From NCBI GenBank assembly GCA_937988745.1, contig CALKAR010000096.1, forward strand, positions 1-9,768: DNA of 9,768 nucleotides, read 5' to 3'. Both the position numbers and the translations under genes were made by a program. Each line of letters opens with the position of its first letter. Position 1 is the first letter of the stretch. The stretch comes from an uncultured Peptococcaceae bacterium. Lineage in GTDB: Bacteria; Bacillota; Limnochordia; Darwinibacteriales; Darwinibacteriaceae. This document shows, piece by piece, positions 1 to 6,930 of this stretch. Under the pieces are notes generated by a model that was given only the letters and a program-made list of their open reading frames with translations, ran no database searches and was not told where the DNA came from.

Positions 1-47
1 AGCCTTCCCTGAACTAGCAGACTTTAGACCATTTACGGCAAAATCTG
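1..47 (-). other. Left-edge spacer after fliW, possible RBS of next gene
   Basis: After the fliW TGA stop, the remaining minus-strand sequence contains no CsrA-like start. At its very end (10 to 3) it has AGGGAAGG, a plausible Shine-Dalgarno sequence for a gene starting just outside the window. csrA is the obvious candidate from synteny, but nothing in the window proves it. Confidence 0.3.
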
Positions 48-509
48 TCAGGCATTTGCCTCCCGCGCTTTATAATAAGCAGATGCGTGCATCTGAGCCA
101 GCACATTGTGACGAGTATGGTATTTGCCATCTACCATCACAATCTGGGCTCCGAGCCGCTTCTTCTTGTTTATCACAATCGGGGCCTGCAGATTGATCGT
201 CATCTCTGAAACGTCTTCTGGAATAGTGACAATCCCGTAGACCACCCCATCTTCAGCATCTTCAATCTCTAGCAGGGCAATCTGCTCCTTAGAAAGCACT
301 ACACAATAAGACTGGTCCACAAGCTCTGGATACATAATCACAAATGCAAGTTCCGGCTCGTCAAGTGATTGCAGAAAGCAGAAAACACTATCTTCCTGGG
401 TAACCACTGTGTAGCGCTTATATTCCTCAAAGCCTAATATTCCTTGGGGAAATATGATTATATCTGCCTCATCTACATCTATTTTCCCCCAGCGAGTTTC
501 CAGTTCCAC
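48..509 (-). CDS. fliW: FliW, flagellar assembly factor / CsrA antagonist
   Basis: This 153-residue protein has the usual length and layout of FliW. The N-terminal FPQGILGFEEYKRY matches the family's F-x-x-G-(I/L)-x-G-F-E signature, and the C-terminal half carries NLQAPIVINKKKRLGAQIV, the typical NL-x-AP-(I/V)-(I/V)-N block. In Bacillus and Clostridia, FliW binds flagellin in the cytoplasm and, when free, binds CsrA and relieves CsrA repression of flagellin translation. The start is a GTG at 509, chosen because GGGGGTGA lies 6 nt upstream, overlapping the end of the preceding DUF6470 gene; the gap to that gene is 6 nt. It is the last visible gene of the flgM operon. The expected partner csrA would lie beyond the left edge. 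Identity is secure; the regulatory role is inferred from the family. Confidence 0.95.
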   Translation of the reverse strand: MELETRWGKIDVDEADIIIFPQGILGFEEYKRYTVVTQEDSVFCFLQSLDEPELAFVIMYPELVDQSYCVVLSKEQIALLEIEDAEDGVVYGIVTIPEDVSEMTINLQAPIVINKKKRLGAQIVMVDGKYHTRHNVLAQMHASAYYKAREANA

Positions 510-515
510 TGCGCA

Positions 516-1028
516 TCACCCCCACACGTCATACAAGACCCCCACGGTATTGATCTCAACCTGGCCAAGATACCACTTAATTTCTGGCGGCTGAATGATT
601 GGCTGAATATCGAGCCAACCTGGGAGCCAATCGATTTGGATCCCATAGTCAAACTGGAGCCGCGGTCGAGTCTTGGGAATCACATCTATATTAATCTCGG
701 GAATTCGCTCCCTGTCCCGCTCCTTGACCATTTGGCCCAATACCTTGCGCATATCCATTTTGCCGACACTGCGCACAATCCGATCTCCATCCTGAGCATA
801 GCGCTTTATGCCTTCTAATATGGCTGCACGACTGAGAGTTTTGATTTCGTCATTGAAGTACTGTACATTTGCTAAACCTATATCTGCTTTGGCAGCCTCT
901 TGATCGATAGTGATATTTGGCCCATGAGTCTCGATCTGTATCTGTGGATACTGCTGATTAATCTCCAGTCTTGGCCAGACACAGTTAATTTCCAGCTGCG
1001 GATAAGTAGTGTGTATCTGAATCCGCAT
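516..1028 (-). CDS. DUF6470 / YviE-like protein of the flagellar operon
   Basis: This 170-residue protein of unknown function lies between flgL and fliW, where B. subtilis has yviE. The first 45 residues form five nonapeptide units, each with the pattern P/M-x-(I/L)-x-I-x-x-x-(Y/W/G): prolines fall at 10, 19, 28 and 37, and the first unit begins with Met instead of Pro. A charged helical middle follows (about residues 65-110, with KMDMRKVLGQMVKERDRERI). The C-terminal third is again rich in proline and alternating hydrophobic residues (PEINID, PRLQFD, PPEIKW). I see no signal peptide or membrane segment. The ATG at 1028 is preferred to a GTG 12 nt upstream because GGTGG sits 5 nt before it; the gap from the flgL stop is 15 nt. 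Family assignment rests on position and the repeat pattern. Function is unknown; a filament-related or secretion-related role is only inference from the operon. Confidence 0.8.
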   Translation of the reverse strand: MRIQIHTTYPQLEINCVWPRLEINQQYPQIQIETHGPNITIDQEAAKADIGLANVQYFNDEIKTLSRAAILEGIKRYAQDGDRIVRSVGKMDMRKVLGQMVKERDRERIPEINIDVIPKTRPRLQFDYGIQIDWLPGWLDIQPIIQPPEIKWYLGQVEINTVGVLYDVWG

Positions 1029-1043
1029 GCTAACCACCACCCA

Positions 1044-1922
1044 TTAGCGGAGGAAGTCAACTAATGATGGCTGAATAATGCGTGCTCCTACAGCTAATGC
1101 CGTCTGATAAATGAACTCCTCCATTTTGAGATTCATAATGGTTTCTGCATAATCGATGTTCTGCGATTCACCTAACAGCTCAGTGACGTTAAGACGTAAA
1201 TCTTTCAGTCGTTCGTTGGCAAGTTCTACCCGATTCTGCAGAGCACCAACATGAGACTGGTGACTCAGCACAGTATCTAAAGCTTCGTCGAGGAGCTCTA
1301 AACCATCCTGCCCTTCGGCAGTGCCCGTTAGTTCTCCATAGATCTGCTTGATTGCATCGAAAACGGGTTCAAAAATCTTATCCCCAGGTATGCTCACCGG
1401 AATCTTCGCACTGACTCCAATTTCAAAGACAATCTCCTGATCATCACCCTGGTACTCAAACTTGAGAAAGTCTGTTTCGCTTTCACTGAAAGGCTTCTGA
1501 CCCACACTTTGACCTGCGAAGAGATACCGGCCTGTGTGAGTGGAGTTTGCAAGCGCTTCCAGACTGTAGGCCAGCTGCTCAATTTCATCCGCAAGTGCCT
1601 TACGAGCCGACTCATCATTAGTCTCATTAGCACCCTGCACAGCGAGGGCACGCACTCTGTGTATGATACTGGTCACGTCCCGCAGTACGGTGTCGGTGGC
1701 CTCGAGCCAAGAAATAGCATGGTCTGTATTGCGCAGATACTGCTCTGTTTCGCGAACCGATGAACTAAGCCGCATAATGGAACCAGTCTTGACAGGATTG
1801 TCGGAAGGTACGTTAACGGTCTTCCCTGTAGCCAGCTGGAAATTGAGCTTATCTAGACGTGTCTTTCCTTGATTCAAATTGCGCAGCAAGTTATTGGTCA
1901 TCGTTCTATTTGTGACTCGCAC
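1044..1922 (-). CDS. flgL: FlgL, hook-filament junction protein HAP3
   Basis: The 292-residue protein has the flagellin-like architecture of FlgL. The N-terminal coiled-coil segment begins MRVTNRTMTNNLLRNLNQ, and the block ending VPSDNP (about 38-43) resembles the SDDP motif of flagellins. The C-terminal helix shares the flagellin fold (MNLKMEEFIYQTALAVGARI, ending QPSLVDFLR). It forms the second junction ring between FlgK and the filament and is exported by the flagellar type III apparatus, so it has no Sec signal. The start is a GTG at 1922, supported by GGAGGTG seven nt upstream; this SD overlaps the flgK TAG stop and the gap is 12 nt, so translation is probably coupled to flgK. Full length, no defects seen. 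Confidence 0.95.
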   Translation of the reverse strand: MRVTNRTMTNNLLRNLNQGKTRLDKLNFQLATGKTVNVPSDNPVKTGSIMRLSSSVRETEQYLRNTDHAISWLEATDTVLRDVTSIIHRVRALAVQGANETNDESARKALADEIEQLAYSLEALANSTHTGRYLFAGQSVGQKPFSESETDFLKFEYQGDDQEIVFEIGVSAKIPVSIPGDKIFEPVFDAIKQIYGELTGTAEGQDGLELLDEALDTVLSHQSHVGALQNRVELANERLKDLRLNVTELLGESQNIDYAETIMNLKMEEFIYQTALAVGARIIQPSLVDFLR

Positions 1923-1934
1923 TTACCACACCTC

Positions 1935-3395
1935 CTAACGACCCACTACGCCTAGACGATTGATGATAACATCTAAAGACTCGTCAACTGCTGTCATTAA
2001 GCGGGCAGCCGCGTTGTAGGCATGCTGAAACTTAATCATGTTAGCCATTTCCTCATCTAAACTTACGCCCGATGTAGCCTCTCTGAGGTTGAGCAGATGA
2101 GTAACCAAAACATCTCTGTTCTCTGCCATTTTGATGGCTTCCTCAGCATCAACACCGAGGCTGGCAATGATGGATATAAAGCCTTCTGCAAGGGTAAAAT
2201 CCTGCCCCACAGGCGGTTTATGGCGAAGTTCGGCCAACTTCAGTGCAATATCGCCATTGGCAATCGGGTCAGGTCTGTCATCTTCCGGCCCAACACTGGA
2301 AGCCGCGATCTTCCTCGGATCTTTCATGATTTCCGGATTAACCTTGATATCAAAAGCGGCGAACTGCACATCACTTATATCATCCGCTGAGAATACAAAG
2401 AAATCTTCGCCAGAATCACCGTTCAGGTCAAAACCTTGGCGGTGAATCTGGTTAAACACATCGGCGAAATTCAAAGTCCATTTATCCAACTCATCAATAT
2501 AGTGCTGGACCTTCTCATCACGCAGAACTAAAGTGGCACCTAACTCACCTGCTTCCACCTTCACAGGACTGCCGGTAGACTGCCAATATATCTCATACTT
2601 GTCGTAACCCAGATCTGGACGCTGTACTCTGCGAGTTTCCAAAAGATAAGCAGTACTGCGCTGAACCAAACCTACACCATCGAGGGTAACGATAACCATA
2701 TTGGCGTGGTCATCTGTCACTTCAATATCTGCAATCCGCGAAAGCTGTTCCAGGAGTACATCGCGCTGGTCTAGCAGATCATTGGGCGCACTGCCTGATG
2801 CTGTTACCTTGCTGATCTGATTATTCAGGTCAGCAATTTGACTCGCCAAAATATTGATCTCATTCACACGCACTTGAACGCTGTTATTAAGGTCAGCCCG
2901 GAGTTCGTGCAGCTGATTGCGAGAGTTAAAGATAGATTCGACCAGCACCTGAGCACGCTGAATTACGACTCGACGTACCGACTCACTCTCGGCGCTGTGG
3001 CTCAGATCCTGAAGCGAATCCCACAGCTGATCGAGGGCGCTCGCAATACCTGTTTCGCTGGGCTCGTTAAAAAAGAGCTCCACTTGACTTAAGCCCTGTT
3101 CCATCGTTTCCCAATAACCCAACCATGGATTTTCCTGCCGGAGACGGGTTTCGACAAACAGATCTCGCATGCGCATGATCTGGCTCACCTCAACCCCGGT
3201 ACCATACTGCCCACCTGAGACGCCACCTGCCAGCATAGGCATCGGGTATGGCTGCGACGCTCTGTGAACTGCTCTCTGGCGAGAAAAACCTGGTGTGTTG
3301 GCATTTGCTACGTTGTGTCCAGTTACATCTAAGGAAGTCTGCTGTGCCTGAAGGGCCCGCAGTGCAATTACGATCCCACTGAATGTTGTCCGCAT
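1935..3395 (-). CDS. flgK: FlgK, hook-filament junction protein HAP1
   Basis: The 486-residue protein carries the FlgK hallmarks. The N-terminal D0 region begins FSGIVIALRALQAQQTSLDV and contains the rod/hook signature HNVANANTPGFSRQ (about 27-40). The C-terminal D0 helix carries GVSLDEEMANMIKFQHAYNA and ends MTAVDESLDVIINRLGVVGR. It is the first ring on the hook and the platform for FlgL, exported through the flagellar system bound to FlgN. The ATG at 3395 has GGAAGGTG as RBS, located within the last codons of flgN; the intergenic gap is 3 nt. Length is within the usual range and both ends are intact. Confidence 0.96.
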   Translation of the reverse strand: MRTTFSGIVIALRALQAQQTSLDVTGHNVANANTPGFSRQRAVHRASQPYPMPMLAGGVSGGQYGTGVEVSQIMRMRDLFVETRLRQENPWLGYWETMEQGLSQVELFFNEPSETGIASALDQLWDSLQDLSHSAESESVRRVVIQRAQVLVESIFNSRNQLHELRADLNNSVQVRVNEINILASQIADLNNQISKVTASGSAPNDLLDQRDVLLEQLSRIADIEVTDDHANMVIVTLDGVGLVQRSTAYLLETRRVQRPDLGYDKYEIYWQSTGSPVKVEAGELGATLVLRDEKVQHYIDELDKWTLNFADVFNQIHRQGFDLNGDSGEDFFVFSADDISDVQFAAFDIKVNPEIMKDPRKIAASSVGPEDDRPDPIANGDIALKLAELRHKPPVGQDFTLAEGFISIIASLGVDAEEAIKMAENRDVLVTHLLNLREATSGVSLDEEMANMIKFQHAYNAAARLMTAVDESLDVIINRLGVVGR

Positions 3396-3398
3396 ATC

Positions 3399-3851
3399 TT
3401 ACACCTTCCGGTCAAAAATGGATTTTCCGCTGGGCGCCTGGCCGCTGGAATCATAAGTCACTGGAGTATCATCAGCTAAGACATTCAATGAAAACTGCAC
3501 AAAATGAAGTGTTTCCTGCAGCAGCTCCTGATTCAAATCATTAATCTCCTTGAGCAGCCGCACATTCTCGGCCAACTGTTGAGCTAAATCACCGATCTCG
3601 AGGCCGTCTTCACCTAAGTCTGCCAATGTCTCTTCCCAAGACTTGCCTCCAGAGATTACATCGGTCAGCATCAAGCGTTCTTTCTCCAACGCCTCTAACT
3701 TAGGCAAAATGTCTTGTTCTTGCGCAGCAATCGCGGCAATCTGGTCTGCATCCGCCATAACCTGGCGTTTTGCCTCGCCCAATTCAATGAGTTTTTCAAT
3801 AATCGCAACTTCAGCCCTTAGAGCGGCTGCTAAAGCATCTAGTCCTGTCAT
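3399..3851 (-). CDS. flgN: FlgN, chaperone for FlgK/FlgL export
   Basis: This mostly helical protein of 150 residues matches FlgN in length, composition and position between flgM and flgK. It has long amphipathic helices (about 10-70 and 85-125), including NVRLLKEINDLNQELLQETLHF, where FlgN binds the C-terminal helices of its HAP clients. The tail after about residue 127 is polar and probably flexible. Two starts compete. A GTG at 3860 would overlap the flgM stop as GTGA but has a poor RBS. The ATG at 3851 has AGGTGA, spanning the flgM stop, five nt upstream, so I chose the ATG. Sequence conservation of FlgN is low, so the call leans on operon position as well as the helix pattern. Confidence 0.88.
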   Translation of the reverse strand: MTGLDALAAALRAEVAIIEKLIELGEAKRQVMADADQIAAIAAQEQDILPKLEALEKERLMLTDVISGGKSWEETLADLGEDGLEIGDLAQQLAENVRLLKEINDLNQELLQETLHFVQFSLNVLADDTPVTYDSSGQAPSGKSIFDRKV

Positions 3852-3856
3852 TGGCT

Positions 3857-4135
3857 TCACCTTGTACCCAGCTTATTGAGAAGGGCTGCCGCAATCTGCT
3901 TACTGGATACCTGATAGGTTCCAGACTGAACCTGAGCGCGCAATTCTTCTGCGATAGGCCGAATATCCGCGGCACTGCTCACGGACTGCAGCACAGCCTG
4001 AAGTTCCCGACCCTCTTTAGACAAACTTACCGCATCACTAGACGCCGCGGTTTCGCTTGGTCGCAGCCGTCGAGCAGCAGTATTCTTCTGGTAAATTCGG
4101 GACACTTGATGAACTGGTTTGTTTGGTGTAATCAT
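3857..4135 (-). CDS. flgM: FlgM, anti-sigma-28 (sigma-D) factor
   Basis: This 92-residue protein has the FlgM pattern: an unstructured, Ser/Ala/Arg-rich N-terminal half, then the sigma-binding C-terminal half (SDAVSLSKEGRELQAVLQSV, followed by an IRPIAEELRAQVQSG-type helix and a final SSKQIAAALLNKL helix). FlgM holds sigma-D inactive until the hook-basal body is complete and FlgM is exported. The ATG at 4135 is preceded by seven G residues with a 6-nt spacer. It is the first gene of the flagellar late operon. A sigma-D-like promoter lies immediately upstream, consistent with the autoregulatory feedback known for flgM in other bacteria, and read-through from comFA-comFC is also possible. Confidence 0.93.
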   Translation of the reverse strand: MITPNKPVHQVSRIYQKNTAARRLRPSETAASSDAVSLSKEGRELQAVLQSVSSAADIRPIAEELRAQVQSGTYQVSSKQIAAALLNKLGTR

Positions 4136-4148
4136 GGGAATCCCCCCC
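4136..4148 (-). promoter_or_regulatory. Seven-G ribosome binding site of flgM
   Basis: The minus strand has exactly seven G (4148 to 4142), then the 6-nt spacer ATTCCC and the ATG. It can pair with anti-SD CCUCC only by including a G-U wobble. The same G7 with a 6-nt spacer precedes the gerE-like gene and degU. Confidence 0.7.
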
Positions 4149-4180
4149 TATCCCGCATCACATTATAGTCCCTGTTACAA

Positions 4181-4208
4181 TCTTCGGCACTCTAAGTACA
4201 TTTCTTTA
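4181..4208 (-). promoter_or_regulatory. Sigma-D (sigma-28)-type promoter of the flgM operon
   Basis: On the minus strand TAAAG begins at 4208, and GCCGAAGA lies at 4188-4181, with 16 nt between TAAA and GCCG. This fits the sigma-28 family consensus (TAAA, about 15 nt, GCCGATAA/GCCGATAT) at all four -35 positions and at GCCGA plus the final A of the E. coli form. The TAA of the -35 is the comFC stop codon. The predicted start site is near 4174, giving a leader of about 38 nt to the flgM ATG. B. subtilis flgM also has a sigma-D promoter in this place. Confidence 0.75.
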
Positions 4209-4880
4209 GTCTCTCTTTTCACAGTTTGCTAATAAGGCACGAGCACAGAACACGCCGTGACATTTAGCCCCTGCTCGTTCTATCACTTGGGCAATCGCGG
4301 CAAACGTAGAACCGGTGGTAATGACATCGTCGACTACCAAACACGACCTACCGGTGAGACTTATTCCGTCGACTACAGCAAACGCACCTTTCAAGTTATC
4401 CTGTCGGCCTGCTAGAGTAAGGCCGCTCTGAGCAGGCGTATTGCGAACTCTGGCGATCTTCCCAAGTATCGGTTTGCGCCAATGAGTACGGATCCCATGA
4501 ATAAGAGCTTCTGTTTGATTGTAGCCCCTCTGTCGCAGCCTCTCTGGATGTAAGGGTACTGGTACCAAGAAATCCACATCGGCGAATTCGGGAGTTTCCT
4601 TTAGGGCTCTGCCCAGCAGGGCTCCGACAGCAACGGCCGTACGATAGCCTCCGTGGAACTTCATCTGCTGCACCATCTGCCTGCCATAATCCTCATAAAC
4701 GAAGAGGCTTCCCGTCAGCCTTCCCCCTACCCTGTTAATCTGCCAATCAAAACCTAACCTAGCTGCGCAGCGCGGGCAGCACTCCAACTCACGAAGAATA
4801 TTTTCGCGGCACAAAGGACACTCTGCTGCAGGGGGAAAAAACAGATCTTCAATAAATTTCAGCCATTTAAGCACGGTCAT
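4206..4880 (-). CDS. comFC: ComFC-family phosphoribosyltransferase-like competence protein
   Basis: The 224-residue protein has an N-terminal four-cysteine zinc knuckle (C21-x2-C24 and C35-x2-C38, in CPLC and CPRC) and a C-terminal type I phosphoribosyltransferase fold. The ribose-phosphate loop VVDDVITTGST is at about 182-192, and the family signature VPVPLHPERLRQRGYNQTE at about 106-124. In B. subtilis and pneumococcus ComFC partners the ComFA ATPase in uptake of transforming DNA; relatives are called GntX or amidophosphoribosyltransferase-like. An upstream in-frame ATG at 4916 has no RBS. ATG 4880 follows CTCAAGGGTG closely, and GTG 4874 has GGGTGA at better spacing and is a real alternative. 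Either way the start lies inside the end of comFA, so translation is probably coupled. The stop overlaps the flgM promoter. Confidence 0.93.
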   Translation of the reverse strand: MTVLKWLKFIEDLFFPPAAECPLCRENILRELECCPRCAARLGFDWQINRVGGRLTGSLFVYEDYGRQMVQQMKFHGGYRTAVAVGALLGRALKETPEFADVDFLVPVPLHPERLRQRGYNQTEALIHGIRTHWRKPILGKIARVRNTPAQSGLTLAGRQDNLKGAFAVVDGISLTGRSCLVVDDVITTGSTFAAIAQVIERAGAKCHGVFCARALLANCEKRD

Positions 4881-6504
4881 CACCCTTGAGGAGACCCAGG
4901 CTCGCCGCTTCTTCATTAAGCTGTCTGATCATGGCGCAGGCGCCGCGCATATCACGGGTCACTTTGCTGGCACAGAACAGCACTCGTCCAGAAGGATGGT
5001 CAGCTGAGCGCCCCACTCTTCCTGCCATTTGCACCAAAGCACTGCGAGAATAAACGGGATGGTCCGCATCGAGGATAACTACTTCGACTCCAGGAAAGGT
5101 AACGCCCCTCTCCAGCACTGATGTGGCAACCATGATGCGTACTTCGCCATCGCGAAAACACTCAATCTGCTCTGCTCTCTTTGGGTGGCGGGAATGGCAG
5201 CAGCCAACCGGTTCCCCTAGATCATCAGCTAAAGTCTCTGCCCAAGCTTCGCAGGCTTCAATTGTAGGGGCGAAAAATATCCACCGCCCAGAACTCGTCT
5301 TAACCGCTTCAAACACTTCCTGCGGTATCTGTCCGGAGCGAGCTTTGATGATTTCTGGTTCAGGCAGCGGATGTCCATGATAGCGCGCCGGTATCGTAAT
5401 TGCGGAATTCTTCGTTGGAATGGGACTGGGAGTGGCGCTCATTTCGACAAGCTTCCCACCTGGCCGCAGAGAACGGCGCAGACCAAAACGAAGCATCTCA
5501 CTGCCTTGGTAAGGAAAGGCATCCATTTCGTCGAGAATGACTAAACCAAAGCGATGATAAAAGTGCAGTACTTGATGGGTGGTAGCAACAACCAGGTCGC
5601 CAGGAGCGTCCCAAGGCTGGCCCCCGTAATGTACCGCGATTTCTACACCTTGAAATGCTGATTCAAGTCTCTGAGCCAGCTCGCGCACAATGTCTTGCCT
5701 TGGTATGGCAAACAATACCTGCTCGCCTTGCACCAGTGCCCGACGGATAACGGGAAATGTCACTTCCGTCTTACCGGCACCGCAGGCTGCCCACACAAGA
5801 GTCTGATCTTGATCACCCACAAAAAACTCCTCGAGCTGTTGAGCAGCTCGCTGCTGTGCAGAAGTTAGAGAGTAATCAAGGTGATAATCAACTGCCCTTG
5901 CAGTCCGGCACTGTGCATAAGGAGCGGAAAGGAGTACCTTACAGCCTCGGCTCTCCACAAGACTGATGCAGTCTAAACAGAGTGGGCACTCCATGCGGCG
6001 GCAGCGTATGCAGGGTTCTAACACGACGTTCTGGCTTCCGCAGCGGTTGCAGTGGAAGCTTCCCCACGAGTCGAGGCTGATACTCGGCCTTTGGTCTATT
6101 AGTCCGCAGCAAACGGCATAATCAAGCAGTGGATCGATCTGGACTGGCCACAACCCTTCTTTTCTAAGGAGGCCTATTACGCGTTCTTCAAATACAATAC
6201 GGCCCTGCAGCGACCGCTTCACTACAGGAAGCCATGTATCCAGCGATAAGTCTGGAGCCTGGCCCTCCTTTCTCATAATGGGACGGCCCAGCTTCACAGT
6301 GAAGCGACGAGCGATAGGTACCTTAGATATCCGCTCTAGGCGTCTCAAACGCCACTGTGCCTCATCGATATGCTGAGCCCGCCCTAGGATAAAGTGTTTA
6401 CCGTGCTCAGCGCACCAAGCCGCCAATTGCTCTGGGGCTCGCGCCAGCCAAAATCTAACATCGCCTTCGGGAAGAATTGTGCCAATAATCTGTAATTTGC
6501 GCAT
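4867..6504 (-). CDS. comFA: ComFA, DNA-uptake DEAD-type ATPase/helicase
   Basis: The 545-residue protein contains every expected ComFA element in order. A Cys-rich zinc domain (about 151-179) has three CxxC-type pairs, with CNRC and CPLC the two canonical ones. Walker A is CGAGKTE (241-247), the DEAD-type motif II is DEMD (325-328), motif III is SAT (356-358), and QMAGRVGRS (492-500) is motif VI. ComFA is a cytoplasmic-face ATPase thought to drive single-stranded DNA inward through ComEC during transformation. It exceeds B. subtilis ComFA (about 463 residues) because about 150 residues precede the zinc domain. That N-terminal part includes a basic stretch and WLPVVKRSLQGRIVFEERVIGLL but no motif I recognise. 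GGAGGT seven nt upstream supports the ATG at 6504. I see no convincing promoter in the 75 nt before it. Confidence 0.95.
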   Translation of the reverse strand: MRKLQIIGTILPEGDVRFWLARAPEQLAAWCAEHGKHFILGRAQHIDEAQWRLRRLERISKVPIARRFTVKLGRPIMRKEGQAPDLSLDTWLPVVKRSLQGRIVFEERVIGLLRKEGLWPVQIDPLLDYAVCCGLIDQRPSISLDSWGSFHCNRCGSQNVVLEPCIRCRRMECPLCLDCISLVESRGCKVLLSAPYAQCRTARAVDYHLDYSLTSAQQRAAQQLEEFFVGDQDQTLVWAACGAGKTEVTFPVIRRALVQGEQVLFAIPRQDIVRELAQRLESAFQGVEIAVHYGGQPWDAPGDLVVATTHQVLHFYHRFGLVILDEMDAFPYQGSEMLRFGLRRSLRPGGKLVEMSATPSPIPTKNSAITIPARYHGHPLPEPEIIKARSGQIPQEVFEAVKTSSGRWIFFAPTIEACEAWAETLADDLGEPVGCCHSRHPKRAEQIECFRDGEVRIMVATSVLERGVTFPGVEVVILDADHPVYSRSALVQMAGRVGRSADHPSGRVLFCASKVTRDMRGACAMIRQLNEEAASLGLLKGDDRA

Positions 6505-6581
6505 AAAAAAACCTCCACAACTCCCTCAGGCAGAGTTAAGATTCGAGATCGAGCAGACCGATTCCTCCCCTACAAACGAGA

Positions 6582-6606
6582 AAGCGGCTCATCTGCTAAG
6601 CCGCTT
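6582..6606 (-). terminator. Stem-loop terminator after the gerE-like gene
   Basis: AAGCGGCT (6582-6589) and AGCCGCTT (6599-6606) form an 8-bp perfect stem with a 9-nt loop. It begins 6 nt past the gerE-like stop and on the minus strand is followed by a moderately T-rich stretch (TTTCTCGTTTGT). It probably ends the small regulator transcript and separates it from comFA. The tail is imperfect, so termination may be partial. Confidence 0.65.
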
Positions 6607-6612
6607 CATCGG

Positions 6613-6831
6613 TTAATCAAGTGATACTAAACCACGACGGACCGCAAGTAACGCGACCCGAGTGCGATCATCTACCCCTAATTTCCGGTAGATGTTGCTC
6701 ACGTGGTTCTTCACCGTATGCTTACTGATAAATAATTCCTCGGCAATTTCCGAGTTTGAATATCCCTTTGCAATCAACTTCAACACCTCACACTCACGTG
6801 GGGTGAGAAGTGTGAGGCCTCGATTGTCCAT
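6613..6831 (-). CDS. Stand-alone GerE/LuxR-type HTH transcription regulator
   Basis: This 72-residue protein is almost entirely a LuxR-type (GerE) helix-turn-helix: LTPRECEVLKLIAKGYSNSE at about 9-28, then the recognition-helix core ISKHTVKNHVSNIYRKL. No receiver, ligand-binding or dimerisation domain precedes it. Its size and layout match B. subtilis GerE (74 residues). Hand alignment with the C-terminal domain of the neighbouring DegU gives 34 identities in 61 positions, so it probably arose from a NarL/DegU-type regulator. An ATG 24 nt upstream (6855) has no RBS, whereas ATG 6831 has seven G at 6-nt spacing, so I chose 6831. A sigma-A-type promoter lies at 6871-6899 and a terminator follows. 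Target genes cannot be told; GerE itself acts late in sporulation, but the context here suggests competence or motility. It is named by family only. Confidence 0.88.
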   Translation of the reverse strand: MDNRGLTLLTPRECEVLKLIAKGYSNSEIAEELFISKHTVKNHVSNIYRKLGVDDRTRVALLAVRRGLVSLD

Positions 6832-6844
6832 CGGCTGCCCCCCC
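6832..6844 (-). promoter_or_regulatory. Seven-G ribosome binding site of the gerE-like gene
   Basis: Seven consecutive G (6844 to 6838) and the spacer CAGCCG precede the ATG at 6831. This site decides the start over the upstream ATG at 6855, which lacks any Shine-Dalgarno sequence. Confidence 0.7.
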
Positions 6845-6870
6845 TGTTTCGCCATGTCAGTGGTCGTTGT

Positions 6871-6899
6871 ATTATATTCGGCGAACAGGCGATTGTCCT
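6871..6899 (-). promoter_or_regulatory. Promoter of the gerE-like gene (sigma-A type, possible sigma-D overlap)
   Basis: On the minus strand AGGACA (6899-6894, 4 of 6 against TTGACA) is followed after 17 nt by a perfect TATAAT (6876-6871). The start site would be near 6864, about 33 nt before the ATG. The same DNA also reads TAAG, 15 nt, GCCGAATA, a weaker sigma-D-like arrangement, so dual control is conceivable. Confidence 0.6.
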
Positions 6900-6930
6900 T
6901 ATTATTCTGGGGCTATCTTTTTGGGTAGGA

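Noticed and set aside
444..818. Plus-strand open frames opposite the flagellar and comFA genes
   Set aside because: They are shadows of well-identified minus-strand genes, with no RBS or family resemblance.
4162..4167. Perfect TATAAT on the minus strand between comFC and flgM
   Set aside because: No acceptable -35 at 16-18 nt spacing and no extended -10; the sigma-D element just upstream explains the promoter better.
4867..4916. Longer comFC start at 4916
   Set aside because: No SD upstream, and the extra basic residues precede the normal family N-terminus; starts at 4880 or 4874 have SD-like sequence.
6505..6581. Dedicated comFA promoter or ComK box
   Set aside because: No -35/-10 pair with sound spacing and no ComK-type paired A/T boxes were seen, although comFA must be transcribed somehow.
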